Source of the DNA: Paulinella micropora
Taxonomy: Eukaryota; Cercozoa; Imbricatea; Euglyphida
NCBI GenBank assembly: GCA_009731375.1
Contig: BJOX01000100.1
Coordinates: 623,585 to 687,584, forward strand
Direction: 5' to 3'
Length of the DNA: 64,000 nucleotides
Shown here: in pieces, positions 39,947-50,794 of the stretch
Numbering within the stretch: the stretch's first letter is position 1
How the letters are laid out: each line of letters opens with the position of its first letter
Position numbers and translations under genes: made by a program
The notes under the pieces: model-generated
Database searches by the model: none
Told to the model about the DNA's origin: nothing
What the model saw: only the letters and a program-made list of their open reading frames with translations

Positions 39947-40351
39947 GTGCGGGTAAAGGTAGGAACAAAGAAGGGAGCCACGAAGGGAGTACCGCTGAAA
40001 AAGAAGTGTTCGGGTCTTACTAAAAAAGGCGAACCATGCAAGCGATTCTGGCGTATACGTACCCATACCAGTGAATCCTGGTGGTGTTTCCAACATGTAA
40101 ACCAGCGAGACGCGTCACCAGCAGCACCATCGGTAGTAGGAACCAAGAAGGCAGCCATGAAGGGAGTACCGCTGAAAAAGAAGTGTCCGGGTCTTACCAA
40201 AAAAGGCGAACCATGCAAGAGATTCTGGCGGAACCGTGCCCATACCCATACCAGTGAATCCTGGTGGTTTCCAACATGTTCACCAGCGCAACACAGCACC
40301 ATCGGCAACACCAGCAGCGGGAGTCAGGCCGCCTGCGCCAAGAGCGCGTAG
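39947..40351 (+). CDS. tandem C-x3-T-x2-G-x2-C-K-R zinc-motif protein
   Basis: The frame follows an acceptor-like CAG at 39944-39946. It has two near-identical units of about 57 codons with VGTKKGATKGVPLKKKC and GLTKKGEPCKRFWR. Unit 1 ends S-W-W-C-F-Q-H. In unit 2 two bases are missing in the same place (TGGTGGTTTCC instead of TGGTGGTGTTTCC, near 40263), which shifts the frame and destroys C-F-Q-H. With the bases restored the tail would read Pro/Ala/Arg-rich to a TAG. The Cys/His pattern (C, C, then C-F-Q-H) looks like a small zinc site. A 5' exon probably lies at 39700-39880. Function unknown. Confidence 0.55.
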   Translation: MRVKVGTKKGATKGVPLKKKCSGLTKKGEPCKRFWRIRTHTSESWWCFQHVNQRDASPAAPSVVGTKKAAMKGVPLKKKCPGLTKKGEPCKRFWRNRAHTHTSESWWFPTCSPAQHSTIGNTSSGSQAACAKSA

Positions 40352-40602
40352 TGGCACCAGCGCGTAGCGGCAACAGCGCCACAAGCATAGCGAAAGCGCC
40401 AGCGCATAGTGGCACCAGCACGTAGCCAGGGACATATTTACCATTGAAGAAAAGATATGTTGATAAATATTAATATCAATAAAACTGACTGCCGTGCATA
40501 CCGGGCTGCCATATATGTGGCAAGCCCCGATGTGAAACGGGACTTCTTTAATGGTGGATGTGAATTGCATTTGCCTGACCTATTTCTGTAATAATTTCTA
40601 AA

Positions 40603-40682
40603 CTGCAGTTTATGGGGGACACCAATTTACAGTTCGGTTGGGTGTCACCGGAAACGGCGGGGAAGGAGCCGTTTCCCTGCAG
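40603..40682 (+). ncRNA. structured element family B, copy 1 (three-way junction)
   Basis: Pairings: CTGCAG (40603-40608) with CTGCAG (40677-40682), GACACC (40618-40623) with GGTGTC (40641-40646), and GGAAACGG (40650-40657) with CCGTTTCC (40669-40676). Copy 2 at 45290-45370 keeps all three stems with compensatory changes. It lies between two plus-strand genes. Whether it is transcribed alone or within a UTR is unknown. Confidence 0.55.
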
Positions 40683-40947
40683 TGTCAGAAAATAGATTCA
40701 TTGCAAGTTGTTTCTTTCTAGTTTCTACCTTGCATTCAGAGCTGCTTTGGGGATCTAGCTAGCAAATTAAAAATGCACGGGAATTTTACTATTGCACTTG
40801 AAGCCTAACGCAACAGTATAACACGGGGTTGTATTAGCAGCAGAATTCATTACTCCTGAAAGGTGCACTAGTCCGAGCTGGTTGTATTGTTGTGTGCGCT
40901 TGCTTGTCTGCACGTACATTCTCAAATTGCATTCTACTTGGTAGATT

Positions 40948-41949
40948 ATGGCCGCTCGCAACGGCAAAGATGACGCAAGTGTTCCACTGGCAGGGAAAAG
41001 CTCAGCCAGCAGCGGCCGCTTCAGCGTGGCAAGCAGTACCGGCTCCAGCAATTATACTAGTATGCAACATGATGCACCAGCAGCACCAGCAGCACCGGCA
41101 GCAGCAGCACCAGCAGCACCGGCAGCAGCAGCCTCGCCACCAGCGACTCCAGTAGCAGCACCAGCGGCAGCGACAACAGCACCAGCGACAACACCAGCAC
41201 CAGCACCAGCACCAGCAGCACTACCAGCAGGCCATGAGGAAGATGATGCAGCACTAGCAGCAGAATCATCAGTCCCACCAGCTCGCAATGAGGAAGATGA
41301 TGCAAGTTGCATGCAATGTGCGAGCGTAACGGTGGAAGGAATTCGCTGCAAACGCTCTATAGAGAGGAAAAACATGAAATGCTCACAATTAGACTGGATT
41401 TGTTTCCAGCATGCTGTAAAATGCAGCAACAGGCGCTGTATGGGCGTGTTTAGCGACCCCAACTGGGTGTTCTGCCCGGAATGCGCGTCCCCGAAACCGC
41501 AATACGTCATCTGCTGCCATCGTGGAGGGCACCTGAAAGGCAGACGCACTCCGCCGCCGTCCTCCAAACGACGAAAGACGGCAGCAGAAACCGTGGCATC
41601 AACAGCGGCAGCAGCAGAAGCAGTGGCAACAACAGCAGCAGTAGAGGCTGCATCACATGTACAAAGGACTGAATATGGAGAAGAGGATGTTGCCAACATC
41701 CAGATTTTACGGCGCATCCAGATTTTACGGCGTTTATCCTTGGCTTTTTGGGATGCTCAATTTTACGCTTGGAAGGCAGCTTTTTGGGATAGAGCGGGAG
41801 CCGCGACAGCTTCGCCAGCAGCAGCGTCACAAGCAGCAGCAGCACCGGTAGTTACCAAACTCATTTTCGCAGCTGTCTTTGCGTCCTTGCATGTACTGTG
41901 CAGTTGTACTTTGTCTGTAGGGCACAGTCGGATGGCCAATCAAATGTGA
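40948..41949 (+). CDS. Ala/Pro-rich protein with Cys-rich zinc modules
   Basis: The frame has 333 codons with no internal stop. The N-terminus is MAARNGKDDASVPLAGKSSA. Residues about 45-95 are Ala/Pro-rich repeats. An acidic EEDDA repeat follows, then the C-x3-T-x2-G-x2-C-K-R motif (about 41321-41359) with W-I-C-F-Q-H. A second zinc-ribbon-like part has KCSNRRC and WVFCPECASP. Next come a basic SSKRRKTAAE nuclear-signal-like segment, an Ala-rich region and a hydrophobic C-terminus. It shares the Cys motif with the gene at 39947 and the W-x-F-C-x-E-C motif with the gene at 43253. It ends in TGA. This is a well-supported gene; the role, perhaps nucleic-acid binding, is inferred. Confidence 0.7.
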   Translation: MAARNGKDDASVPLAGKSSASSGRFSVASSTGSSNYTSMQHDAPAAPAAPAAAAPAAPAAAASPPATPVAAPAAATTAPATTPAPAPAPAALPAGHEEDDAALAAESSVPPARNEEDDASCMQCASVTVEGIRCKRSIERKNMKCSQLDWICFQHAVKCSNRRCMGVFSDPNWVFCPECASPKPQYVICCHRGGHLKGRRTPPPSSKRRKTAAETVASTAAAAEAVATTAAVEAASHVQRTEYGEEDVANIQILRRIQILRRLSLAFWDAQFYAWKAAFWDRAGAATASPAAASQAAAAPVVTKLIFAAVFASLHVLCSCTLSVGHSRMANQM

Positions 41950-42096
41950 TCGATGGGTTGTCCGTAACAGTGTTAAATATACCGGTTATTTTGAGGAAAC
42001 CAGCAGAGGGTTTTGCAAGGCGTGTGGAGTGCCGAGACGACCCCCCTACACTGTTCCTCAACGGTGCTCCCGGCCAGGCTGTCTCGTATCTTTTTC

Positions 42097-42742
42097 ATGG
42101 ACCGCAGCAGCACCACCAGCAGCAGCACCAACAGTACTAGCAGAAGCAGCTCTACGGGCAGCACCCCCACCACCGGCAGCACCATGACCGACAGCAGTAC
42201 AGGTTGCACCTGCTGCGAGAACTGCCAGATCTTTTGCGGGGTGAAGTATCACTTGCTGGAAAACAAAACAAAGCCGATGGAGGAAGAAGGAAGAAGAAAG
42301 GGAAGAAGAAAGGTAAAACTTCCTCAGCCACGCTGTTGTCCTTCTCTGCCTTACAAAGGCCGCTGCCACGCTGTGCCTTACAGCCATGGTGCTGTTCCTT
42401 GCTGTTTTTTGTTTTCTGCCTCGCCGTGCTTTGCTATGCCGAGCTTTCTGTTTCTCTCCCGGACTCCAGATTTAGATATTACTTTTTTCCATACTTCGGA
42501 TGAGTACTGCTGCTGTTTAGCAGCGGAAGCTTGGCCTCAAGCACCTCAGAAAAGCGGCCCCTGCCACGGGGGGAGTGGAGTGGCGAACGTTAGTGACGCC
42601 GGCGAAGGTACTGGAGTGCAAAGACCTCAGCTGGTATGTACGGCTGGACCTGTTGGACTACTACTTTGAAATTGCGGACTGCAACGACTACATGAAAAGC
42701 GTAGTGTATCCAGGGTTGTGTTGGGAAGGGTATAACTTTTGA
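42097..42742 (+). CDS. two-exon gene with Cys-rich N-terminus
   Basis: Exon 1 runs from an ATG at 42097 (or 42184, MTDSSTGCTCCENC) to 42312 and ends in a Lys/Arg/Glu-rich segment. Intron 42313-42520 (GTAAAA...TTTAG, 208 nt) is phase 0. Exon 2, 42521-42742, begins QRKLGLKHLRKAAPATGG and continues EWRTLVTPAKVLECKDLSWY, then LDLLDYYFEIADC, and ends in TGA. Joining keeps a basic stretch continuous across the junction. Exon 2 has no Met near its start and is easily missed. From the second ATG the protein would be 116 residues. No family is recognised. The C-C-E-N-C cluster resembles the Cys-rich starts of its neighbours. Confidence 0.6.
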
Positions 42743-42970
42743 CAACACCTTCTGCGGTGCCAACATCGGCATCATGATCAGGAGTAATGACAACACCAGT
42801 AGCAGTGGCGGCAGCAGAAGCGACAGTAGCAGCTGCGGCAGTTCCACACACGACCAGCGACAGCGCCACCAGCAGCAGCACCACCAGCAGGACCTGCATC
42901 AGCACCAGCAGCAGCACCAGCAGCAGCACGCCAGATGCGTTTGAAAAAGTATTGCTCATTAAAATTACTT

Positions 42971-43030
42971 GGTATCCCGGGCACCCCAATTTTAGGTTTA
43001 TGGGGTGCCCAAACTGAGGGGGAGCATCCT
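42971..43030 (+). repeat. hairpin repeat family A, copy 2
   Basis: GGCACCCC (42980-42987) pairs perfectly with GGGGTGCC (43002-43009), followed by the conserved CAAACTGAGGGGGAG. Confidence 0.6.
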
Positions 43031-43153
43031 AATTCCACCCCATTCATTGGTTAGTGTGCCTGCCGTGAGTGGGAGGTTTAAGGCCCGGCTACCTCCAATT
43101 CGATTCGGGACCCCATCACCGACACCGTCAACGCCCACACCAACTCCTGAAAG

Positions 43154-43934
43154 ATGAATGCATCGTTTACATTTGGTGGATCACAGGCATCACATGTCCA
43201 CGGTATCGTGTTTTTGCTTTTGTGTGTATAGCCAGCTGGAAACATATTGCCCATGACCGACAATCGCGGCGAACGCTCCTGTGCATGCTCTAAATGTCAT
43301 ACCATCCTGTTAGCTTCTTGGAAATTCTGCACTGAGTGTGGAGAAAAACTGGTAGGACAGCTTATAATTAAGCACGTGGGCCGCAGTAATGATGTGGCTT
43401 GTGTGTGTATAGTTAGCTGGAAACATCTTGCCCATGAGCGACAATTCCGGCGAACGTGTATGTATTACTATTGCTTCTTCGGATGGTGAAGAGGAGGTGG
43501 AAATTACTAGCTATGCTATTAAAAAGTACCCGATGTAGAGGTTCATCCTCATCCGCTTCGTCCGCAGGCTCCACTCCGACCTCCAAATGCAGCACCAGCA
43601 GCTCCACCCGTAGCATCGGCTCCTCCACCAGCTGCACTGGCTTCTTCTTCTTCTTCTTCTTCTTCTTCTTCTTCTTCTTCTTCTTCTTCTTCTTCTTCGC
43701 ATGAGTTGTCGTTTGAATTTCTAAAGTGGTGCGAGCAGCAAGAGGAAGAAAAGAAGCAGCGAGCGGAAGAAGCGAAGAGGAAAAAGCGAAAGTGGTGCGA
43801 GCAGCGAGAGGAAGAAGAGAAGCAGCGAGCGGAAGAAGCGAGGAGGAAAAAGCGAAGGCGCAAGGAATGCTCGGAAGGCGAAGCGGGCAAACAAGTTTTG
43901 TTGTCCTCCTCCTCCTCCTCCTCCTCCTTCTTCT

Positions 43935-43966
<32 letters not shown>

Positions 43967-44609
43967 CTCCCTCTTCCTCTTCTTCTTCTTCTTTTTCTTC
44001 TTCTTCTTCTTTTTCTTCTTCTTCTTCTTCTCTTCTTCTTCTTCTTCTTCTTCTTCTTCTTCTTCTTCTTTTTCTTCTTTTTCTTCTTCTTCTTCTTCTT
44101 CTTCTTCTTCTTCTTCTTCTTCTTCTTCTTCTTCTTCTCCCTGTGCTACCTCATCAGATAAGTTTCCCATTTGTTCCGTGAGCTACGACAGTGACCTTGG
44201 CATAGTTAACATCCACGCACTGCGTGCGAAATGCTCATATGCGAACGATCAAAGTCTCCTCCTCCTTGGTTCAGAATGCATTGCTTCTCTTGACACGTTG
44301 CTCCGACATGAAACTATAGACCTTACTTTGGGTGGAATGAATTCGGAAGACAAAAGAATCACTTTCACGCACAATATGAGGTACAACACTTATGCTGAAG
44401 TGCCTTTAGAACCGGGAGTCGTTTGGAATGCAATTTCCCCTGAGCGTTTTCACGACGCTGATGAATGGCGGTTATGGCTCAAAAATAATGTATCACCCTT
44501 ACGCAGTGGGTGGCCGTCTGGACGGCCACCCACAGAGGTATGTACAGACGAAGACAGTTCTGATTACTATGAGGAACAGGAGGACGTGGATGGTGACAGC
44601 TCGTGGTAG
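43154..44609 (+). CDS. zinc-ribbon protein gene with duplicated exon and acidic/basic coiled coil
   Basis: Exon 43232-43351 codes PAGNILPMTDNRGERSC and then C-S-K-C ... F-C-T-E-C-G, a zinc ribbon. Intron 43352-43412 (61 nt, GTAGG...TATAG) is phase 0. The next exon starts LAGNILPMSDNSGERVC, a duplicate of the first exon start, and then becomes acidic (SSDGEEEVE). One missing A near 43523 shifts the frame; afterwards it reads Pro/Ala-rich, a Ser run from a TCT repeat (43640-43698), and a Glu/Arg/Lys coiled coil with two copies of KWCEQ-x-EEE. A second TTC/TCT run (43905-44140) leads into VSYDSDLGIVNIHALRAKC and a globular C-terminus of about 145 residues (44178-44609). The upstream MNASFTFGGSQASH at 43154 may be exon 1. 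Function unknown. Confidence 0.55.
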
Positions 44610-45200
44610 AAATACTGGTAGGGAGCAATGCAGCAGCGGACGAGGCAGCAACAGCGGACCAGGTTGCAAGGTAGATCACGACGGCGGCAACTTTAAAGGC
44701 AGAGCGCAACGGCGGCATGACAGATCGCAACGGCTGCAGGGCAGGGCAACAAGTCTTAGAAGTAGCAGCAGCGGCGGTGGCGCCGCTGCCGATGCCGCCA
44801 TTGCCGCCGCCGCCGCTGCCGTGTCTGCCATTGCCGCCGCCCAGTCTGCCGTTGCCGCCGTGCACATGGCCGCCGCCTCCCAGTCTGCCGTTGCCGCCCC
44901 AGTCTGCCGTCGCCGTCTCGTGGTAGAAATACTGATAGGGAGCAATGCAGCAGCGGATGAGGCGGCAACAGCATCGACCCCAGCAACAGCGGACCCAGCA
45001 CGGACGCAGAGCTGGCTCACTTGTCTTCGCTGCCTCTTCAATGGCTTCATCTTCAAAGGTGCAATCTAATCACTGATGCTGGGCTGGCTCACTCGGCAGC
45101 CTCAGTGTCTACGGCGGTGGCGTTAACAACAGCGGCGCCAGCAGCAGCAGTAGCATTCTTGCAAGCAGCAAGAGTAGCAGCATCAGCAGCAGTTGATTAA
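44610..45200 (+). repeat. Ala/Pro-coding GC-rich repeats with a direct repeat
   Basis: CTCGTGGTAGAAATACTG and the next 45 bp occur at about 44599 and again at about 44918, around a (CCG/CTG)n block. Several frames are open (Pro/Leu/Ala). I cannot choose a coding frame. Confidence 0.5.
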
Positions 45201-45289
45201 ATACTCAGCGTCTTCTCCTTTGATCATTTTTTTCCCATAGATTCTGCGCAAAGCGCTTGGACACAAATGCATCATGAATCCTTTCCGAC

Positions 45290-45370
45290 CTGCAGTTTAT
45301 GGGGGGGCACCAATGTACTGTTTGGCTGGGTGCCACCGGGAATGGCGGGGAAGGAGCCATTCCCCTGCAG
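45290..45370 (+). ncRNA. structured element family B, copy 2
   Basis: CTGCAG (45290-45295) with CTGCAG (45365-45370), GGCACC (45306-45311) with GGTGCC (45329-45334), and GGGAATGG (45338-45345) with CCATTCCC (45357-45364). Relative to copy 1, three base pairs changed on both sides and pairing is kept. Confidence 0.55.
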
Positions 45371-45809
45371 TGTCAGAAATAGAATCATTTGGCGTGAAAC
45401 AACGCTATGGCGCTGGACCTCTCTTCTTTTTCTCTCTCTCTGTCTCTCTTTTTCTCTCTCTCTTTCTCTCTGCCTTTATTTATAAATATAAGCAAAATTA
45501 CTAGTAAACCCATTTGACGTCAGAGAAGTCTTTCTGCTATGCGATCTTCTTGATACAGCTTGAGCAATATCATCAGTAGTGGTACGACAGACAGTGTCAG
45601 CGACGCCTGCAGCATGTCTTTTACATGAGACTCTGAGCAAACAAGTGTCATGAAGATTTTTTTTATAGGAACAAGTTTTTTATAGGAACAAGTAATTGAA
45701 TCAAGAGGGCTATGCAAATCTTCGTGAATCGTTTGCCCTGCCACTTACTTTACCACCTGCTTTTCTTGAACCAGCTGCTAGTCAAGGTGAAGTGATTTAC
45801 ACGTTAAGC

Positions 45810-45992
45810 CAGCAGCAGCAGCAGCGCCAGCAGTAGCGCCAGCAGCGTCAGCATCAGCAGCAGCAGCAGCGCCAGCAGCGCCAGCAGCAGCAGCAGCAGC
45901 AGCTGCAGCTCCAGCAGCAGCAGCGCCAGCAGCAGCGGCAGCGCCAGCAGCAGCAGCGCCAGTAGCAGCAGCAGCACCAGCAGCAGCAGCAG

Positions 45993-46024
<32 letters not shown>

Positions 46025-46403
46025 CCAGCAGCAGCAGCAGCGCCAGCAGCAGCAGCAGCGCCAGCAGCAGCAGCAGCAGCGCCAGCAACAGCAGCAGCTT
46101 CAGCAGCAGCAGCGCCTGCAGTAGCAGCGCCAGCAGCAGCAGCGCCAGCAGCAGCAGCGCCAGCAGCAGCAGCGCCTGTAGCAGCAGCGCCTGTAGCAGC
46201 AGTACCAGTAGCAGCAGTGCCATGTTTGTTAGGGATCGTATGTAAAATGCAGCTGGTGACTGTTTTGTTAGATGCTCTCACCCACCAAGAATCCATACAG
46301 GTCAGCTCTGCTATGGTAGACCGGACACTGACCATTATGCAGGAACTTCAAAAGCGTCCTGGAAGCGCACACCCCCGAATTCAATGTCGTTTACTTGAAA
46401 AGT
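45810..46403 (+). CDS. Ala/Pro repeat protein with short C-terminal domain
   Basis: A GCA/CCA-type frame through the CAG repeat (45815-46215) reads Ala/Pro-rich. It passes into VPCLLGIVCKMQLVTVLLDA and a helical end (VDRTLTIMQELQKRPGSAHP), stopping at TGA 46401-46403. The repeat itself is uninformative. The last 60 codons look coding. It resembles the Ala/Pro block of the 40948 gene. The 5' end is not identified. Confidence 0.35.
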
Positions 46404-46424
46404 GATGTTATTCAAGATCACAGC

Positions 46425-47990
46425 CAAACGATACCCGGGTATGATACCCGGTATGAAGGGGTATGATACCCGGGGGTATCATAAACCCATACTCCTAGGG
46501 GGGGGGGGGGGGGGGGGGGGGGTATGATACCCTAGGGGGGGTATGGGGGTATGATACCCCTCGACCTATTACCCCTCAGGAACCTCAGGGACTTGGAGAA
46601 AATTTTTTAGATAGCATGGGGTATGGGGGGGGTATGATACCCCTCAGTGACTTGGAGAAAATTTATTAGATAGCATGGGGTATGAGATGGGGTATGAAAC
46701 CCCCAGATGGGGTATGAGGAACTTGGAGAAAATTTATTAGCGCGAGGTATCAGATGGGGTATGAAACCCTCAGGAACTTCAAGAAAATTTATTAGCGTGT
46801 GGTATCAGATGGGGTATTAAGATACACAACATGGTCCCACTGCCGGATCAATTGCAATAATCAATTTGATATCGACTTTGAAATTTGTTTAAAGCTCTAC
46901 AAGTTGCAAGTATTAATATTTTATTAAAACATTGAGTAACAGAGAGAAAATGAGGGGTACGAAGGACATAGAGAAAATAAGGGGTACGAAGGACATAGAG
47001 AAATTGAGGGGTATGAGGGACATAGAGAAAATGAGGGGTATGAGGAACATAGAGAGAAAATGAGGGGTATGAGGAACATAGAGAGAAAATGAGGGGTATG
47101 AGGAACATAGAGAGAAAATGAGGGGTATGAGGAACATAGAGAGAAAATGAGGGTTATGAGGGACATAGAGAAAATGAGGGGTATGAGGAACATAGAGAAA
47201 ATGAGGGGTATGAGGGACACAGAGAGAAAATGAGGGGTATGAGGGACATAGATAAAATGAGGGGTATGAGGGACATAGAGAGAAAATGAGGGGTATGAGG
47301 GACACAGAGAGAAAATGAGGGGTATGAGGGACATAGAGAAAATGAGGGGTATGAGGGACATCGAGAGAAAATGAGGGGTATGAGGGACATAGAGAAAATG
47401 GGGGTATGAGGAACATAGAGAAAATGAAGTGGATCAGGGAAATAGAGAAAATGAGGGGTATGAGGGGGGTATGAGAGGGGTATGAGAGGGGTATGAGAGG
47501 GGTATGAGAGGGGTATGAGAGAGGCGGGGGATGACANNNNNNNNNNNNNNNNNNNNNNNNNNNNNNNNNNNNNNNNNNNNNNNNNNNNNNNNNNNNNNNN
47601 NNNNNNNNNNNNNNNNNNNNNNNNNNNNNNNNNNNNNNNNNNNNNNNNNNNNNNNNNNNNNNNNNNNNNNNNNNNNNNNNNNNNNNNNNNNNNNNNNNNN
47701 NNNNNNNNNNNNNNNNNNNNNNNNNNNNNNNNNNNNNNNNNNNNNNNNNNNNNNNNNNNNNNNNNNNNNNNNNNNNNNNNNNNNNNNNNNNNNNNNNNNN
47801 NNNNNNNNNNNNNGGGTATGACAGGGGTATGACAGGGGTATGAAAGGCGGGGTATGAGTGACATAGAGAGAAAATGAGGGGTATGAGGGACATAGAGAAA
47901 ATGAGGGGTATGAGAGACATTGAGAAAATGAGAGGTATGATGGACATAGAGAAAATGAGAGGAGATAGAGAAAATGGGGGCAGAGACTTA
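46425..47990 (-). repeat. GGGGTATGA minisatellite field with 277-N gap
   Basis: Units based on GGGGTATGAGGGACATAGAG (about 29 bp) run from 46960 to 47460 and 47855-47980. Shorter GGGGTATGA variants and a G-run lie at 46430-46820. The gap covers 47537-47813. On the minus strand this is the CATACCCC sequence that also fills the introns of the adjacent gene. Confidence 0.9.
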
Positions 47991-47995
47991 GGGTA

Positions 47996-48534
47996 TTACT
48001 GTCCTGGTGTCGTCCCTAATTCTTCTTGCCCCCGCTCTTCTGGGGAATGAGGGGTAAAAGGGCCCTGGGTACAAGGGCCCTCTTCTGCTGCTGGGGTACA
48101 AGGTCCCTCTTCTGCTGCTGGGGTACAAGGGCCCTCTTCTGTGTCGGAGGGCTACAGTGCAGAGAGAGAGAGGGTATAGGGGTATGGGAGGGGTGTAGGG
48201 GTATGATGGGGTATAGGGGTATGAAATGGTACCTGAGCGGCCGGTGTCGTCTTCCTCTTCTTTGCCTGTTCCTGCTTCCCCTTGAGCGATGCCTTTTGTT
48301 GCTGTTCGTCGCCCTCGTCTGAGTTAGAGCCCTAAAGTGCAGAGAGAGAGAGAGTATAGGGGTATGGGAGGGGTATAAAGGTATGATGGGGTATAGGGGT
48401 ATGAAGTGGTACCTGAGCGGCCGGTGTCGTCTTCCTCTTGCGCGTTGCCTGTTCCTGCTTCCCCTTGAGCGGTGCCTTTTGTATGTCTTCGTCGTCCTCG
48501 TCTGAGTTAGAGCCCTAAAGTGCAGGAAAAAACA

Positions 48535-48576
<42 letters not shown>

Positions 48577-48741
48577 TGTATAGGGGTATGGGAGGGGTGT
48601 AGGGGTATGATGGGATATAGGGGTATGAAGTGGTACCTGAGCGGCCGGTGTCGTCTTCCTCTTCTTTGCCTGTTCCTGCTTCCCCTTGAGCGATGCCTTT
48701 TGTTGCTGTTTGTCGCCCTCGTCTGAGTTAGAGCCCTAAAG

Positions 48742-48782
<41 letters not shown>

Positions 48783-48941
48783 GGTATAGGGGTATGGGAG
48801 GGGTATAGGGGTATGATGGGGTATAATAGGGGTATGAAGTGGTACCTGAGCGGCCGGTGTCGTCTTCCTCTTGCGCGTTGCCTGTTCCTGCTCCTTGTCT
48901 AGATTTACGATCTGATCTTGCACGCCAAAAACAGCAGCAGC

Positions 48942-48990
<49 letters not shown>

Positions 48991-49046
48991 CTAGTACTAG
49001 TACTAGTACTAGTACTAGTAGTAGTAGTAGTAGTAGTAGTAGTAGC

Positions 49047-49081
<35 letters not shown>

Positions 49082-49521
49082 GAGGAGGAGGAGGAGGAGG
49101 AGGAGGGTTACAAGAAGGACAAGAAGAAGAACAAGAACCAGAAGATATAGAACAAGATCTTTCTTGCTTTTGGAAGGAGGACGAGGAAGATGATTCAACC
49201 CTTTCGATCAATTCCTCCACCTGCTTACAGGCAGAAGCTGAAGCTGGAGCTGAAGAGGAAGATTCAAAATCAAACCAGATGTTGCAGGACTCTCCTTCGG
49301 GGAACACACCGGTAGGTGGTGTTGCATCATCTAAGTGCAGCACTTTTTCCCGCGATGCCCGGGTCATTGTAACACTATCCTGCGCAAATTTGCACGGCCC
49401 CAAAAGAGTTGCAATAGGCATGAAACTCGCCAGCCTCACCCACCCCACCACATAATGCTTCGTTCCATCAGCTGGATGCTGATACCAGCTACGCACGGGC
49501 GGATTTTCACCGATCTGCATC

Positions 49522-49556
<35 letters not shown>

Positions 49557-50757
49557 GACAGGGTATGAAGGGGGGTATCATACCCCGGGGTATGAGAGGG
49601 GTATGAGAGTGTTATGTCAGGGGTATGAGAGGGGTATGACAGGGGTATGACAGGGGTATGACAGGTGGGGTATGACAGGGGTATGAGAGGGGTATGACAG
49701 GGGTATGAGGGAGGGTATGAGAGGGAAAATGTTACATAGAAGCCATCCGCATAACCCTTTTTAGCCCTTGGCTTGCCCTTAATAGGAATCGATACCCGCC
49801 TGCACAAATGCATCAGAGAGATAGATAGATAGAAAAAGAGAGAGATATCAGAGGGGTATGGCGGGGGGATGCAGGGGGGGGATGACCACCTTGGGAACAT
49901 CTTGCCTGTATGCGAATACCCTCAGCGCAGCGGGACTTGGTCTTCCTTGGTTTTCCACAACTTGTTCTCCCTTCGTTCGCTTAGTGTGATTTCATCACCC
50001 AAGTAAGTCACCAAAACCTATGCGAGGGGGTATGTGCGGTATGGGGAGGGGGGGGGGGGGGNNNNNNNNNNNNNNNNNNNNNNNNNNNNNNNNNNNNNNN
50101 NNNNNNNNNNNNNNNNNNNNNNNGGGGGGGGGGGGGGGGGGGGGGGGGGGGGCTCGCCCCTGGAATTGACAAGGTCGTTCATAGGGACTTCGCTCCCATC
50201 ATCCCGGTGATAGTCTTTGTTGTCCCAGCGTAGCTCCTTTGGATACTGCACACACCCATCACGAACTTTTGATACTGCGCACACCCATCAACGTAGTCGT
50301 GATTGAAAGTGATATGTGACGGGGATACAGATAGGTATATGTCGAACAGTCCGATGTCAGAACATTGGCTGAGGTCCTCAATTTGTTCCACCGTTCAATC
50401 ACGACTACGTTGATGCTGACGCAACCTTTGACGCAGTCTTCGCCGTTCCCCCAAGGAGTATCGCAAACCTTCGAGGGGTATGAGAGGGGTATGAGAGAGG
50501 TGGGATATGACAGGAGTATGAGAGGGGTATGAGAGAAGCGGGGTATGACAGGGGTATGAGAGGGGTAATATGAGGGGGGTACGAGAGGCGGGGTACGAGG
50601 GGGAGTATCATACCTCGCACACCTATTCGCGGGCCTCCTTCTTCTTTCCTTTTCCCTTTCCCTTGCCCTTGCGCTTTCCTTTTCCCCTCCCCTTGCGCGA
50701 GGGTGGCTCCCACTCCCCATCATCATCATCATCATCTTCACTCCTAGAGGCCTATGG

Positions 50758-50794
<37 letters not shown>

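Noticed and set aside
47815-47998. Read-through of the TAA at 47996-47998 into the minisatellite
   Set aside because: The frame stays open only because the repeat lacks stops. The exon ends naturally with an EEGPCTPAA repeat and a short tail.
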